From Isoetes taiwanensis (Eukaryota > Streptophyta > Lycopodiopsida > Isoetales > Isoetaceae), in assembly GCA_021234155.1 (NCBI GenBank), contig JAJEKV010000148.1, positions 766,616-830,615 of the forward strand: DNA of 64,000 nt. The letters run 5' to 3'. Shown in pieces: positions 11,581-21,536 of this stretch. Numbering within the stretch: the first letter of the stretch is position 1; every line of letters begins with the position of its first letter. The translations under genes were made by a program, and so were the position numbers. A model generated the notes under the pieces. It worked only from the letters and a program-made list of their open reading frames with translations. It was not told the origin of the DNA and made no database searches.

Positions 11581-11628
<48 letters not shown>
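11581..11628. repeat. (TAGA)n microsatellite, right part
   Basis: This continues the array interrupted by the CACTA insertion; it begins with the ATA of the target duplication. It is followed by a short purine-rich stretch (about 11650-11775). Confidence 0.95.
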
Positions 11629-11779
11629 TATTTTAACGTCAACGCCACTAGGAAAAAAATAAAAACTAGGAAGGACCGAAAAAGGAATTAGAAAGGATGA
11701 AAAAGGAAAAAGATGGGAAAAGGAAAATAGAAAAGGAACTGAAAAAGGGAATCGAGAAAAGGAGGGAGGAAAAGAAGTA

Positions 11780-12400
11780 GAAAATCGTCGTCGGCATCCG
11801 TCCGATTTCCTCGGATCCGGCACGTCATCCGCTTTTCTCAGGCATCTTCAAATCAAACGCGTCCGCTTTCTCACAAACTCGGCTCAAAGTCGAAATCCTC
11901 CGGTCCGCGTCATCGCTTTTCCAAAGCGTCGGCACAATCAATCCATCGGTCAGGCGCTTTCGTCATTCATCCATCCGTAAATCCATCCTCAAGGATCGTC
12001 GGTTCTCCTCAGGTCGTCATCTCTTTGTCATCTATCGTCATGATCGTCGATCAGGTCAGTCAAAGGATTCATAAATCGAAGTCGTCGATAAAATTATCAA
12101 TCGCGATTCATATCAATCTAATCAATCAAAGGATCCGGCTTTTCCGTCGCGACATCATCCATCAAAATTTCCAGGATCAGGCGTCTTTTCAATCGGCGTC
12201 CATCGACATCGATCAAAGGCGCATCCGTCAGTTTCCGTCGAAACGCGTCAACATCGTCGTCCAGCATCGGCGTATCATCAGGCGTTTCGGATCATCGGCG
12301 CACAAATCGACAAGGTTCATCAGGTCAGGACGTCATCGTCAGATCATATCAGGCGTCAAAATCGTCGTCGATCGTATCCATTTCGAAGATCAGGGCGTTT
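11780..12400. repeat. CpG-rich block of dispersed ATCGTC / GGCGTC motifs
   Basis: About 620 bp with many CGTC, GTCATC, ATCGTC and CATCCG motifs, in sharp contrast to the AT-rich and purine-rich neighbours. The open frame at 12025-12489 (Ile, Arg, Ser, Gln-rich) seems to be a product of this composition, since it has no recognisable domain. The motif density resembles a CACTA subterminal region, so this could be the remnant of another transposon end. Confidence 0.5.
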
Positions 12401-12405
12401 TCAGA

Positions 12406-12705
12406 TCAAATGAAAAAAGAAAAAGAGGCGCATGCAAAGGTCTGAAAGAGAAAGGAAGAGGAAAACTGAAGAAGAGGAGAGGAACATGAAAAAAGGGAAA
12501 GGTGAGAAAGGATGGAAAGAGGGGAAGGAAAACTCCATTGAGTAAAATCGAGGCGAGGAAAAGTGAAGGGAAAGGAAAAGGCGGGAGGAAGAGGGTAAAA
12601 ATGGCAAAAGGAAAAAAAAAACGAGTAGGAAAGAAGGGAAAAAAAAAAGGAGAAAAGAAAAAGAAAGGGGAAAAGCAGGACGGAATAAAAGGCAAAGGGA
12701 TGGGG
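12406..12705 (+). repeat. Polypurine tract before Helitron 3' end
   Basis: About 300 bp of A/G-rich plus strand (AAGGGAAAGG, GGAAAAAAAAA and similar) ends some 60 bp before the terminal hairpin. It has the same strand bias as the tract at 7361. The apparent Lys/Arg-rich and Phe/Pro/Ser-rich frames are compositional. Confidence 0.85.
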
Positions 12706-12793
12706 TTTCTATATGAAAAAAAGTCTGAGGTGAAAGGTTTCTATCCACATAGTTTGCCAACTTATGCCCAGCAACGCTGGGCACCATTACTAG

Positions 12794-13832
12794 TAGCTCA
12801 TATTAATATGTGTTTTCCAATTTATCTCTTTTGAGTTATCTCTGGTTGCCTGTTCGGCTAAGTTTTGTTGTTTGTCAACCAAATTCTAGGTACAAAATGC
12901 TTCAGCTCTTTTGGAATTTGTTGGTGCGCTCGCACAAGCTATAATTTTATGCCAATGTCTTCCGACCCCAGCTTATGGCGTGGCATTTCAAATCTTACAA
13001 GCAAGCTGTCTTATTGTGGATTATCATGCCATCACTTACTTTGAATGTATCTGGGAGGTAGGCATCCTAGAATGTTATTCCAAGTGGATGGAAGTGTCAA
13101 TTGAGCAAACACATATTACAGGTGCCAGTTTTGGAGCTTTTGTTCCAAATGCATGAAAGCAGGCAAACAAGTTAGGGTCCATGCTTTCATAAACTTACTA
13201 CAATAACCTGCTCTTAATGTTCATAATCCAGCATCAATAAGAATGACACATGTAGCTGCAATGGAACAACGATTTCTTCAACGATTTTATAAGGAGATTC
13301 GTTGATGAAATTGTGGGATTCAACTCTAACTGTTGAACTATAAAGCTATAAAGGCTAGACATCATGAAGCAAATGTTGCTCAGGTTATTCACTAGGGTAA
13401 GACAGTATTGAATGGAATTCATTTTGTTACTTTTATGTGCATTGCAAGTCTTTGACAAAAAGTTGCAGATGAATGCGCTACATGTTCGTACTTGAAGATG
13501 TATGGAAACCTGTAAACAAATTTGTGTACTTCAGGTATTGTTAATTTTTTCAAATTTTCAAGTGCAATCAGGGAAGGATCTGATTGTATCTAATTGTTGG
13601 CAAATAAATAAAATTATACAGTGTATTTTACATTATGCTCAAGCCTATCTTGTTGACTCCAATGTTTGCATCTTTGGAGGATGGCATGGTCGTTTAACAA
13701 AGTTACCATAGTTGGATATACCACTATTGGTTTAGGGCCAGTAATTTCCGATTCAAGAGTGCAGGACGTCGACTCTTCGCATGTTAAGGTTTTGCCCTAG
13801 GTTTTTCCACAGTTTCAGATTTAGATTCAAGA
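12794..13832. other. Unassigned region with one exon-like frame
   Basis: The plus-strand stretch at about 12897-13156 (ending in a stop) is open for 85 codons and begins after a plausible acceptor. I recognise no family in it. The remainder is AT-rich without a gene that I can support. Confidence 0.25.
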
Positions 13833-14583
13833 CTGGCCATCGTTTTGATGGCTTGGTTGCAACTACTCAGCCTATGGAGCCTTGCCTCTTCATTTCACAA
13901 CGGTTGTCGGCCTATGAAGCCTTTACCTAAATTTTGCTATTTGCTAGATCCTGCGGATGCATCTGTAAGTTGTACATTCAGTTTCAGAAATTTCATTTTC
14001 TAAGATAGACAGATGTCCTCATCCCTGCATTATGCGCATCTTCTTTTGATCATGTGAAGAGTACGGTTCACAAAGCTCTGATTGTATAACAAGATCCAAA
14101 AGCTCAGGATTTGTGGGTTTTTGGGATGAAGTCAGCTATGCCAGGTCAGAGTTTTGTAATGCCATTGATGAAACTCGAAGAAAAGCAAAAGTCATTTTTC
14201 AGAGAAAAGAAGACGGATAAATCCAAGGTCAACATTCATAAAGAAGTTGAAGTGACAGAATTAGCCAATCTCCAAAATTGGTAGCAGACCTTCAAGAAAA
14301 AGTTTGCAAAGCTTGACAAATTTGTCCCATGTCCATTTACTATTTGTTTTCAATGGCCAAGACTATCTGTCTACACTAATGGTTATGTTGAAAGGCACAT
14401 GGCATTAAACTGCTTACAAGTAAGAGTGCTCCAACTTGCTAAGAGGACCCCACTGAACAGATAATACCTTCCTGTTTATTTCTTATAGACCATGTGAGAT
14501 TGTTTAGGAAAGCATAGATGATTCAACTTTTAAACTTAAAAGGGTTGAACAACTCCGCCATAAGAGCGGAAAAAGCCACAATT
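13833..14583 (+). repeat. Inverted duplicate block, copy A
   Basis: About 750 bp here is the reverse complement of 29352-30105 with small indels. Shared landmarks include GCCATCGTTTTGATGGCTTG, CCTCATCCCTGCATTATGCG and CATAAGAGCGGAAAAAGCCA. Homology stops sharply at both ends. Inside, about 14128-14210 has exon-like character (an NAIDETRRKAKVIFQ frame) but no recognised family. Confidence 0.85.
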
Positions 14584-14859
14584 CAATCTAAGAAGTTATC
14601 AAATGACCTCTACAACACATCAATAACTTCTTTCTCAATATCTTATCTGGCCATTAAACTTCTTCAATGCAAAGGGAAAACATGACGTGTAAAAACACAA
14701 TAGTATTTCATAGTTCTAACATGTGCTAAAATATAAACTTACATTTAGACATTTGGGAACATACACATAGTTCTCAACAATCCAAAGTACAATGCACACA
14801 AAATTCCAATTACAAGTTTCCAACTTTAGCCGAACGCTAACTCCACCAATTTATCTCAA

Positions 14860-14995
14860 TATTTAGGTTTTTGCTAGGCACTATTTAGGTTTTTTTCCAA
14901 CTTTAGCCCAACGCAAAGTATGCAGACTTATCTCACCATTTAGGTTTTTGCTAGGCACCATTTAGGTTTTTTGCTAGGCACCGTTGCTATATGGT
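14860..14995. repeat. Short tandem repeat near Helitron end
   Basis: ATTTAGGTTTTTGCTAGGCAC and variants recur four times, with an interspersed CCAACTTTAGCC(C/G)AACGC unit occurring twice. The array lies within the 3' region of the Helitron ending at 15144. Confidence 0.75.
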
Positions 14996-15113
14996 CCTTT
15001 TGCTTTAGCATGCATTTGGTCATAGCAAATCGTTAATAAGTTTGCATGCATGAGAAAACACATCATGTCAATAAAGACCACGTATCATTGACATTGACAG
15101 GTTCCCAACGTTT

Positions 15114-15144
15114 CCCAGCAAGCAACGCTGGGCACTATTACTAG
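15114..15144 (+). mobile_element. Helitron 3' terminus, plus strand
   Basis: CCCAGC...GCTGGG hairpin (loop AAGCAAC), then CACTATTA and CTAG (15141-15144) followed by T. It matches the termini at 7102 and 12793 apart from the expanded loop. The 5' end was not identified. Confidence 0.75.
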
Positions 15145-15233
15145 TACATAGATAACTAGATAATCCGTTGTTATTTGGCCTAAACTACTTTTAGACTATC
15201 ATTTTTTTTTAACAGAAGCACTCTTAATACAAG

Positions 15234-15620
15234 CTAGTTACTGGGGAGCAGAAAGATGGCGTTGATGATTTTGGTAAGGGTCTCTGAAGGCACTACAGTG
15301 ATAGCCAATGCCTCAGCCATGCTACTCACCAGTTTACTGTCGATTTCATATTTGTAGAATCCGACTACAATGGACTGCTTGGTTACCAAGATCTGTGCGT
15401 AACATTTTGGCAATGCCATGGAATATATAGAGTGCTGGGTTGCTTTCTGCCCCTTCGAAATGATACCCGACGAACATAGTCTGCGTCTCATCCGTGCTTG
15501 ACAATGAAGAAGCTTGGATTAGGAGCTGCCTAATCACGATGGCTGGATCCTCAATGCCACTTTTAGCAACAAATGACTCAATATCCTGTAACAATGCCTT
15601 ACAGTCTGCTTTGCCATCAT
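15234..15620 (-). pseudogene. 282-aa family paralogue, C-terminal half (split gene)
   Basis: This is the minus-strand continuation of the gene whose N-terminal half is at 20584-20210. The two halves are separated by a copia retrotransposon. Conceptual pieces in two frames (DCKALLQDIESFVAKSGI, then VTKQSIVVGFYKYEID and SETLTKIINAIF) align in order with the corresponding half of the intact protein at 21537 (for example DCKPLLNAISGFIESVESI), but with many substitutions and at least one frameshift. A near-copy of this half, plus its 3' flank, lies at 30106-30560. Function unknown. Confidence 0.7.
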
Positions 15621-15925
15621 TGTTGGAATATGAATGCCAAATATATATTGATTCAAGAGAAAATACAACTGGGATATAGCTGATACTGGGACTTCAAACG
15701 TATCAGACTTATCCAAAAGGACTCGAAGGCAAAAGCGAAGCTGCTACAAGCGATGATTGACACAAGCGGAGACATCACGAACTTATAGCAAAAAGTAAAC
15801 GCTAATCTAGGCATAAACAAAGCAATGACTCAAGCTAAAATTAGGTCCACGAAAGTCCTCAGTGATGTTGCACGGAATACCTCCATGACATGTCTTGTGT
15901 TACCTTCTATTTTTGTATCTCAACA
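15621..15925 (-). repeat. copia 3' LTR
   Basis: A 305-bp repeat starting TG and ending CA on the minus strand. Its last 85 bp, including AATATATATTTGGCATTCAT, recur at 20121-20205. The boundary at 15925 is inferred from the adjacent G-rich polypurine tract (15926-15936), because the 5' copy is truncated. Confidence 0.75.
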
Positions 15926-16221
15926 CCCCCCACTCGGTGGCGGCACATGAGATCCCCCAGAAAGAGTTGCGAGGCCAAGTAGATCAATGCATTGGCTGTG
16001 TTTGAGGGCGACCCAAGGCTTTGGTGAAAATATCAAGTGATCATCGATCACGTGGGACAATGGATAAGGTCAATAGCACCATCAAGAACCGGGTTCGCGA
16101 ACAAAATGGTACTTAATGTCAATGTGTTTGACCAGGCGGTCTTGAAGCGGATTGCGAGCAATTGCTAAGGCCCCCGATTGTCAACATGAATGAGAGTAGA
16201 AGAGGAAGGCATGAGGGAGAG

Positions 16222-19200
16222 TTAAATGCGAGAGGCGTTGAAGCGGGGGCGCTTCCACGGCGGCATGGTTGAAACAACATATTCAGCCTCTCGTACTTGA
16301 TAGGGTGACCGGGGTTTGTTTGGTCTTGCTCCAGTTGACAGTCCGTGAGCAAGAAGGAAAACATAGCCAGAAAGCGGACTTGCGATCGTGGTGATCACCA
16401 GCCAAATCGCATCGGAGAAACCATGCGAGAGAGAGGAGTGGCATTTGCATGATAATGAATGCCAAAGGAAACAGATCCACAACATAGCGAAGAAGCAGCG
16501 TTTAAGGCGACACAATGGGTGTGCTTGGGAGAAGTGGCAAATTGGCTGAGTTTGCACAAGGAGAAGGCAAGATCGGGGCGAGTGGAGATGGTGGCAAAGT
16601 TGAGCATACCGAAATTTGTGATAGTGATCCGCGGATAAAATGAAGGGATGGAGAGGCTTCGGCATCATTGGGAAGAAGAGTAGTGCCAAATTCAAGAGGA
16701 GTGCTAATCGGGATTGCGGGGAGCTCATATGGAATTTGTGAAGCGGATCGATGAGGTAGGCGATTTTTGACCGCGGATGAAGAATTCCTTTGGTGCGAGA
16801 ATAAGATACTTCAATGCCTAGAAAGTGGTGAATGGTCCCAAGATCCTTCATCTTGAAGTGAGAGTTCAATTGTTGCTTGATGGAATTGAGATGCGTGCAT
16901 TGGAGGCTCTGACGACAAGTCATCAACATAGCAAATGATGATGAGAAGATGAGGTTCATTAGAAAATATACAGCGGCATCTGCTTGGCTTTGAAAGCGCA
17001 TGTTGAGCAATGTCTGATCCAACCTAGTGTACCAGGAACGAGAAGCCTGCCGCAAACCATAGAGAGCCTTATGAAGTCGGCATACCTGATTTCCAGCAGA
17101 GAACCCTTGAGGCTGTTCAAGATAGACCTCCTCCTGGAGATCCCCATTTAAAAACGCATTCTGGACGTCCATTTGGTGAACAAACATGTGTTGGGAGCAA
17201 GCATAGGCAAAATCTGATCCGAATTGAAACCATTTTGGCCACAGGAGCATAAGTCTCCTCGAAATCAATGCCTTCTATCTGATTGAAACCGCGAGCCACC
17301 AAGCGGGCTTTGAAACGAGCAATGCTGCCATCTGAGTTATATTTGAGCTTGAAAACCCATTTGCTGGATACCACAGGGTGATTGGGAGGACGCTCCACTA
17401 AAGTCCAGGTCCCTGCATCATGTATGGACTCCATCTCAGCCTCCATAGCCTTCTGCCAATCTGCTTTAAAAGGATCAACAATTGCCTGAGAGTAGGATTG
17501 GGGTTCGGTGGGAGTGGCACTAGAAATTAGACCATAATCTTGCATCCAAATAGGGGGCCTGCGTTGGCGAATGGGACGACTAATATCAGCAGGAGGAGGA
17601 TCAACAAATGAAGGTGGTTCAAGTGATCGGGGAGGATGTATCGAGGGAATGGACTCTTGGATGGAAAGCGGCGGATGTAGGTATTGGCAAAGGGCAATCG
17701 AAGGAGGCGAAGGTGGTTCGGAATAAGGCGGATTGGGGAACAAGAGCGGGATCGGATGGGGAAGGAGGCATTTCAATGAGGGGCGAAATCAGATGGCAAA
17801 AGGGTTTGGAATGGCATGGAGTAGTTTCCGCGAGAATCTTGCATGGCGGCTAATGACAAGTTTTGAGTGTCTGCGAGATCAAGAAGCGGTAAAAGCTTTG
17901 CTCTTATCGAATAACCAATGAACATGGAACCACGAGCTTTGGTGGATAGTTTGGAAACGGGCTTAGAGAGTAGAACAAAGGCTTGGCAACCAAAGGTTCG
18001 AAGGTGAGATAAAGGCGATAGGAGCGAGAGGTCGAGTTCTTCGGGGATTGCATGTTCAATGGCGGTGAGGAAGGCGATTGATCAAGTAGGCAGCGATGAG
18101 CACGGCTTCTCCCAAATTGAAGAGGAACACATATTAATGAGAAGAGTGCGCACCATTTCAAAACGATCGCGATTTGCCCTCTCGATTCTTCCGTTACGCT
18201 TTCGGGGAATAAAGCCGCGAGATAGCTCATGATGGATGCCATTTTACGCACAATAACTATGAAAAAGTTTGGAGTTGAATTCGCCTCCCTCCATCGGTCA
18301 AAGGTGATGAGTTTGAGGCCGTGCTCCTCTCAACTTTGTCGATGGAATAGAAGAAACGAGAGAAGACTTCACCTTTCCTTTCCAATAGATAAGGAAATAA
18401 TTTTTACGGTATAATCATCTAGAAAGAGAAGCATGTACTTGCATCCTCACGGTGTGGAAACGAGAGAAAGGTCCACAAAGCGTCCTTTGTGAATCAAATA
18501 CAAAGTTTTGTGGAGCTCGGGCATCGATGGTGAAAATATCGTGAGTAATCTTACCACTCGCATACATGCATGGCGAAAGAAATTTGAACACACAGTGGGA
18601 TGGAGCGAGCCCCTTTGAAGCAAGTGGTATGATACGCGGAAGATGGGTGTCCCAACACGGAATGCCACGGTGCATATGAGGAAGAGTTGTCTTCAACCAA
18701 ACAATTGACCGTTGGAGATGCGGCATTCGACTTATAAAGATTCCCAAGGCGAGATCCGGTAATGATCACCTTGGAGTGGGTATCAATATTTGGCAATTAT
18801 CTGCATAAAAGGTAACATGATGACCACACGAAGTGATTTTCTTGGACCGAAAAGTAATTGCTTGTGTAAACCCGAACATCTGAGAACATTCTGTGATTAC
18901 CTTGATCGTCGGAAGGAAGCTGGATTTGAGCGAGAACACATGTGCAATGCGGCTTTGAGGTTATGATCACCCATTTGGACACAGGAAACTCGAGAGGTGT
19001 ATAATGCAAAAACATGCTTGTAAGGGCTCATGTGGCATGTGGCACGGGAATCAAATACCAAGCTTGATCACGAGATTTGGGAATTTGATACATCGATGGC
19101 GATAAACAAATACTCAAGAGGTGCCTCAAATTGTCTGCCGAATCATCGAGAGATCTACGGAATAACGAGAACGATAACTCTTTTCGGCAGCAAAATTGCC

Positions 19201-20043
19201 TTGCTCGGGGACTTCCTCGCAACAAAATTGCCTTGTTAAGCCCGAAGATCGCCGTCTTTGAATCGAGAAGAAGAAGCGTGACGAGGTGCATATTGACACC
19301 ATTGCATTCTCGGGCGGTGACGGTTTTAAAGGCACCTATAACAAAGTGATCTGCCCCGATCTAATTTTGGTAAGCCTAGGTGGTGCGGTTTGTGCCAGCA
19401 TCGGGGAATCGAGAACCAGATTTTGAGTTGCCTTGGCCTTGAGACTCGCTTTGACTCTTTCAATTGCTGCCTCAAATGTATACTCACGATAAACGCCCCT
19501 CAGATTAATGATCAATCCCTCAAAAGTCTTGGGAAGACTATTGAGCAATAAGCAAACTTTTTCATCATTGGTAATCGCTACTCCTGTAGCATCAAGATCA
19601 TCAACATGGTCTTGAGTTGACAAATGTGTTCAATCACATCTCCTCCTTCTGTGAGATGAAGATTATACAGGGGCCTTCCTCAATGCAAGACGATTCCCCG
19701 CCGTCTTGGATGCATAGTGGTTATCAAGTATAACCATCATATCTCGAGCAGATTTGGCGCCCTTAACCAAACGTGCTGGTGTATCATTCAGACTGGTGCA
19801 AATGATCAACCGGGCCTTGCGGTCACGCTCTTTTACATCAGAGGTGTTGGCTGGAAGATCCAGTACAACCTCGATTGTTCCAGGTGTGGATGGAATTGGA
19901 GCAGCAATCCCCTCCCACAAATTCTTGTCTTCAAGGATCATTTGGAGACGCCATCTCCACATCTGATAGTCTTTCCCTTCAAATTTAGGGATGCTGGAAA
20001 GAATCTTCCAATCAGCAGAAGATATATCCATGAGAATAAGCAA
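16222..20043 (-). pseudogene. copia Gag-Pol polyprotein remnant
   Basis: Gag: 20028 to about 19340 begins MDISSADWKILSSIPKFEG and includes WRWRLQMILEDKNLWEG. The GAG-pre-integrase signature WHSVLGHPSS lies near 18665-18635. Integrase-derived pieces run about 18430-17900 (the end reads FVLLSKPVSKLSTKARG in one frame). Reverse transcriptase runs from about 17465 (WQKAMEAEMESI) through VARGFNQIEGIDFEETYAPV and NAFLNGDLQEEVYLEQPQGF to the catalytic YVDD at 16930-16919. RNase H is about 16420-16230. Many small indels break the frame, so it cannot make a polyprotein. The family is clear from the domain order and the YVDD and NAFLNG motifs. No zinc knuckle or protease motif was identified with confidence. 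Confidence 0.88.
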
Positions 20044-20106
20044 AGATAAGCAAGAGAATATCGGATTCTGTTTGATGCGGCTTATGCGTTGACAGAAGAT
20101 CTTACT

Positions 20107-20120
20107 GTGGGCCCATAACC
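20107..20120 (-). promoter_or_regulatory. Primer-binding site matching initiator tRNA-Met anticodon arm
   Basis: Directly adjoining the end of the 5' LTR, the minus strand reads GGTTATGGGCCCAC. This is complementary over 14 bases to the anticodon region of initiator tRNA-Met (GUGGGCCCAUAACC), not to its 3' CCA end. Drosophila copia and yeast Ty5 use such internally cleaved half-tRNA primers. Confidence 0.75.
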
Positions 20121-20209
20121 TGTTGGAATATGAATGCCAAATATATATTGATTCAAGAGAAAATACAACTGGGATATAGCTGATACTGGGACTTCAAACG
20201 TATCAGACT
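20121..20209 (-). repeat. copia 5' LTR, truncated
   Basis: The 85 bp at 20121-20205 are identical to 15621-15705, and the next three bases (GAC) also match. Then the sequence switches to the interrupted host gene. The missing part is about 220 bp of the LTR start. Confidence 0.8.
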
Positions 20210-20584
20210 AGACACTTGTGTAGCGGAGGAAACCAGTGGCATGTAGCTCCCAAAGCCGACCAGGGCTGAAAGCAGCTCTCCGAATCCTTTGGTTTCTGCT
20301 GCAGCATCCCCAGTTGAATTGGGGATATAGTTGACGCTCACCATGGCTGTGGCAAGAAAAGTGGAAACGACATCAACATGAAGCTTTGGATTCTGAAAAG
20401 TCTCCACGTTTGAAGGAGGAGGGGAAGTCTTTTCGGGCAATTTGAGAGCACTAGCGCGGCTAATGGCTTCGCCAATGCTAGCGGCCTCTGGAAGATCTTG
20501 TGTCTTGATCTTCTTGCCACCTTCATATTTCAGCAATTCTAAGTTACGGCGAGCTTGCTCTGCAGTCAGAAGAAGAGGAGCCAT
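20210..20584 (-). pseudogene. 282-aa family paralogue, N-terminal half (split gene)
   Basis: Starts MAPLLLTAEQARRNLELL at 20584 and runs open to the retrotransposon junction (about 125 codons). It aligns with the intact protein at 21537: LTAEQARRN against LTPEQARCN, STFLATAMVSVNYIPNS against STFFSTAMVSVGYVPNS, and a following GFG...GSYMPL against GFD...GAYLSL. The middle linker differs, being lysine-rich here and proline-rich there. The gene is head-to-head with the intact copy, with about 950 bp between their starts. It is broken after codon 125 by the copia insertion, and its second half is at 15620-15234. Confidence 0.8.
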
Positions 20585-21470
20585 CTAGCCTACAATCTAC
20601 TTGATCTTACTCTTGTCTAAGTATTGCTATGGCTGATTGCTGGCTTGCTCTTATCGATGGCAGATGGCTGATTGGCTCTTAGGAAACAAGTAAATGAATC
20701 TCAGAGTACTTACTCTTGTAAATGAACCGCGGCCAGCTGAAGCTAAGACTGTAGCAACTCTAGTCCATCTAGAGTCTCTAGAGTCTAGATGGACGGACCA
20801 CTGCTGGACGGACAGATGAGGATGGACGGACCACCGTAGCTTTCGATGGACGGACCGCTGTAGCTCTGGACTGCTGTTAATGTAGCTCTGGACTGCTGTT
20901 ACTGTAGCTCTGGACGGACCGCTGTAGCTCTGGACTGCTGTTACTGTAGCTCTGGAATTGATAAGAATACGCAAGGAAATCCATATAATACGTCAAGGAA
21001 ATCCATATATTGGAATTGTATCCAATATAATATAATACGTCAAGGAAATCCATGGGAAATGTGCTATGAATTTGGGGATGACACGTTATATCATAGTCTA
21101 TGAGAGTAAACCTCCGTACACGGTGGCATGTGAAGCTATGAAAAGGTGCTGAAAATGGAGCCATCGACAATATAATACTCCAAAGAATTCATAGGACATT
21201 GCTTACGTGATTCACGAGAGGGATTGGTGTGACCAGTGTGACGGTGGAAACATGACGACGGAGCACTTCTAAAAAACGAGGATGGACCACTGTCAAAGAG
21301 GATGGACATACTTGTCTAAACTTAGGATTGTCCAAACAAGGATGGACCATTGTACCAAAGGATGCTCATCGACACACTTGTCTGCAATTGGGATTGTTCT
21401 TATCCAATTGTCCCAACGTTGCAGACGTTGCCAGGAATGGAAATGACCTCAGCTGCTGGGTGAGAATTCC
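20585..21470. promoter_or_regulatory. Shared intergenic region of two divergent paralogues
   Basis: Lies between the start of the split gene (20584, minus) and the intact gene (21537, plus). It contains a tandem array at 20755-20955 and repeated GGATGGACCA(C/T)TGT-like motifs (21283-21355). Its GATGGAC/GGACGGACC core recurs in the array. It may hold promoter elements for both genes; that role is inferred from position only. Confidence 0.4.
20755..20955. repeat. Tandem array of GTAGCTCTGGACTGCTGTTA and GGACGGACC units
   Basis: About eight imperfect 20-25 bp units alternate TGTAGCTCTGGA, CTGCTGTTA and TGGACGGACCGC. Just beyond (20970-21055), CGTCAAGGAAATCCATA occurs twice, along with a near-palindromic TATTGGAATT...AATATAATA stretch. 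Confidence 0.85.
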
Positions 21471-21480
21471 TTTTAAAAGG
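21471..21480 (+). promoter_or_regulatory. TATA-like box
   Basis: TTTTAAAAGG lies 57 bp before the ATG at 21537, a suitable place for a core promoter with a short leader. No other TATA-like element lies closer. Confidence 0.4.
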
Positions 21481-21536
21481 AGCCCGGGCGTTCATGAAGT
21501 CTCGCATCCTTTGAGCGCCCTTTTCTAGCATTGCAA

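Larger units (their letters stand above)
7205..12793 (+). mobile_element. Helitron with nested CACTA element
   Basis: The 5' end is A/TCTTATATTATAATGTTATA at 7205. The 3' end is hairpin GCCCAGCAACGCTGGGC (12766-12782), ACCATTA, CTAG (12790-12793) and then T. The hairpin is identical to that of the neighbouring Helitron ending at 7102. Without the inserted CACTA element (7867-11580) the Helitron is about 1.9 kb. It holds a long polypurine tract near the 5' end, a (TAGA)n array, a CpG-rich block and a second polypurine tract close to the 3' end. I see no Rep/helicase coding sequence, so it would be non-autonomous. Confidence 0.8.
15621..20209 (-). mobile_element. Ty1/copia LTR retrotransposon, decayed, in a host gene
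   Basis: The 3' LTR is 15621-15925 (minus-strand TGTTGAGATAC...ATTCCAACA), preceded by the polypurine tract GAGTGGGGGG. The 5' LTR at 20121-20209 retains only the last 85-89 bp, identical to the end of the 3' LTR, and starts abruptly within the LTR. The internal region carries Gag, GAG-pre-integrase, integrase, reverse transcriptase and RNase H segments in that order on the minus strand, which is the copia order, all with frameshifts. The 3' flank (ATGAT) is not repeated at the 5' side, consistent with a deletion that removed the start of the 5' LTR together with the target duplication. Confidence 0.85.

Noticed and set aside
12025-12489. 154-codon Arg/Ser/Ile/Gln-rich frame
   Set aside because: Lies in a CpG-rich low-complexity block and has no domain-like pattern; best explained by motif repetition.
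21531-21536. Upstream start of the 282-aa gene two codons earlier
   Set aside because: The codon at 21531 is TTG; the first ATG in frame is 21537.
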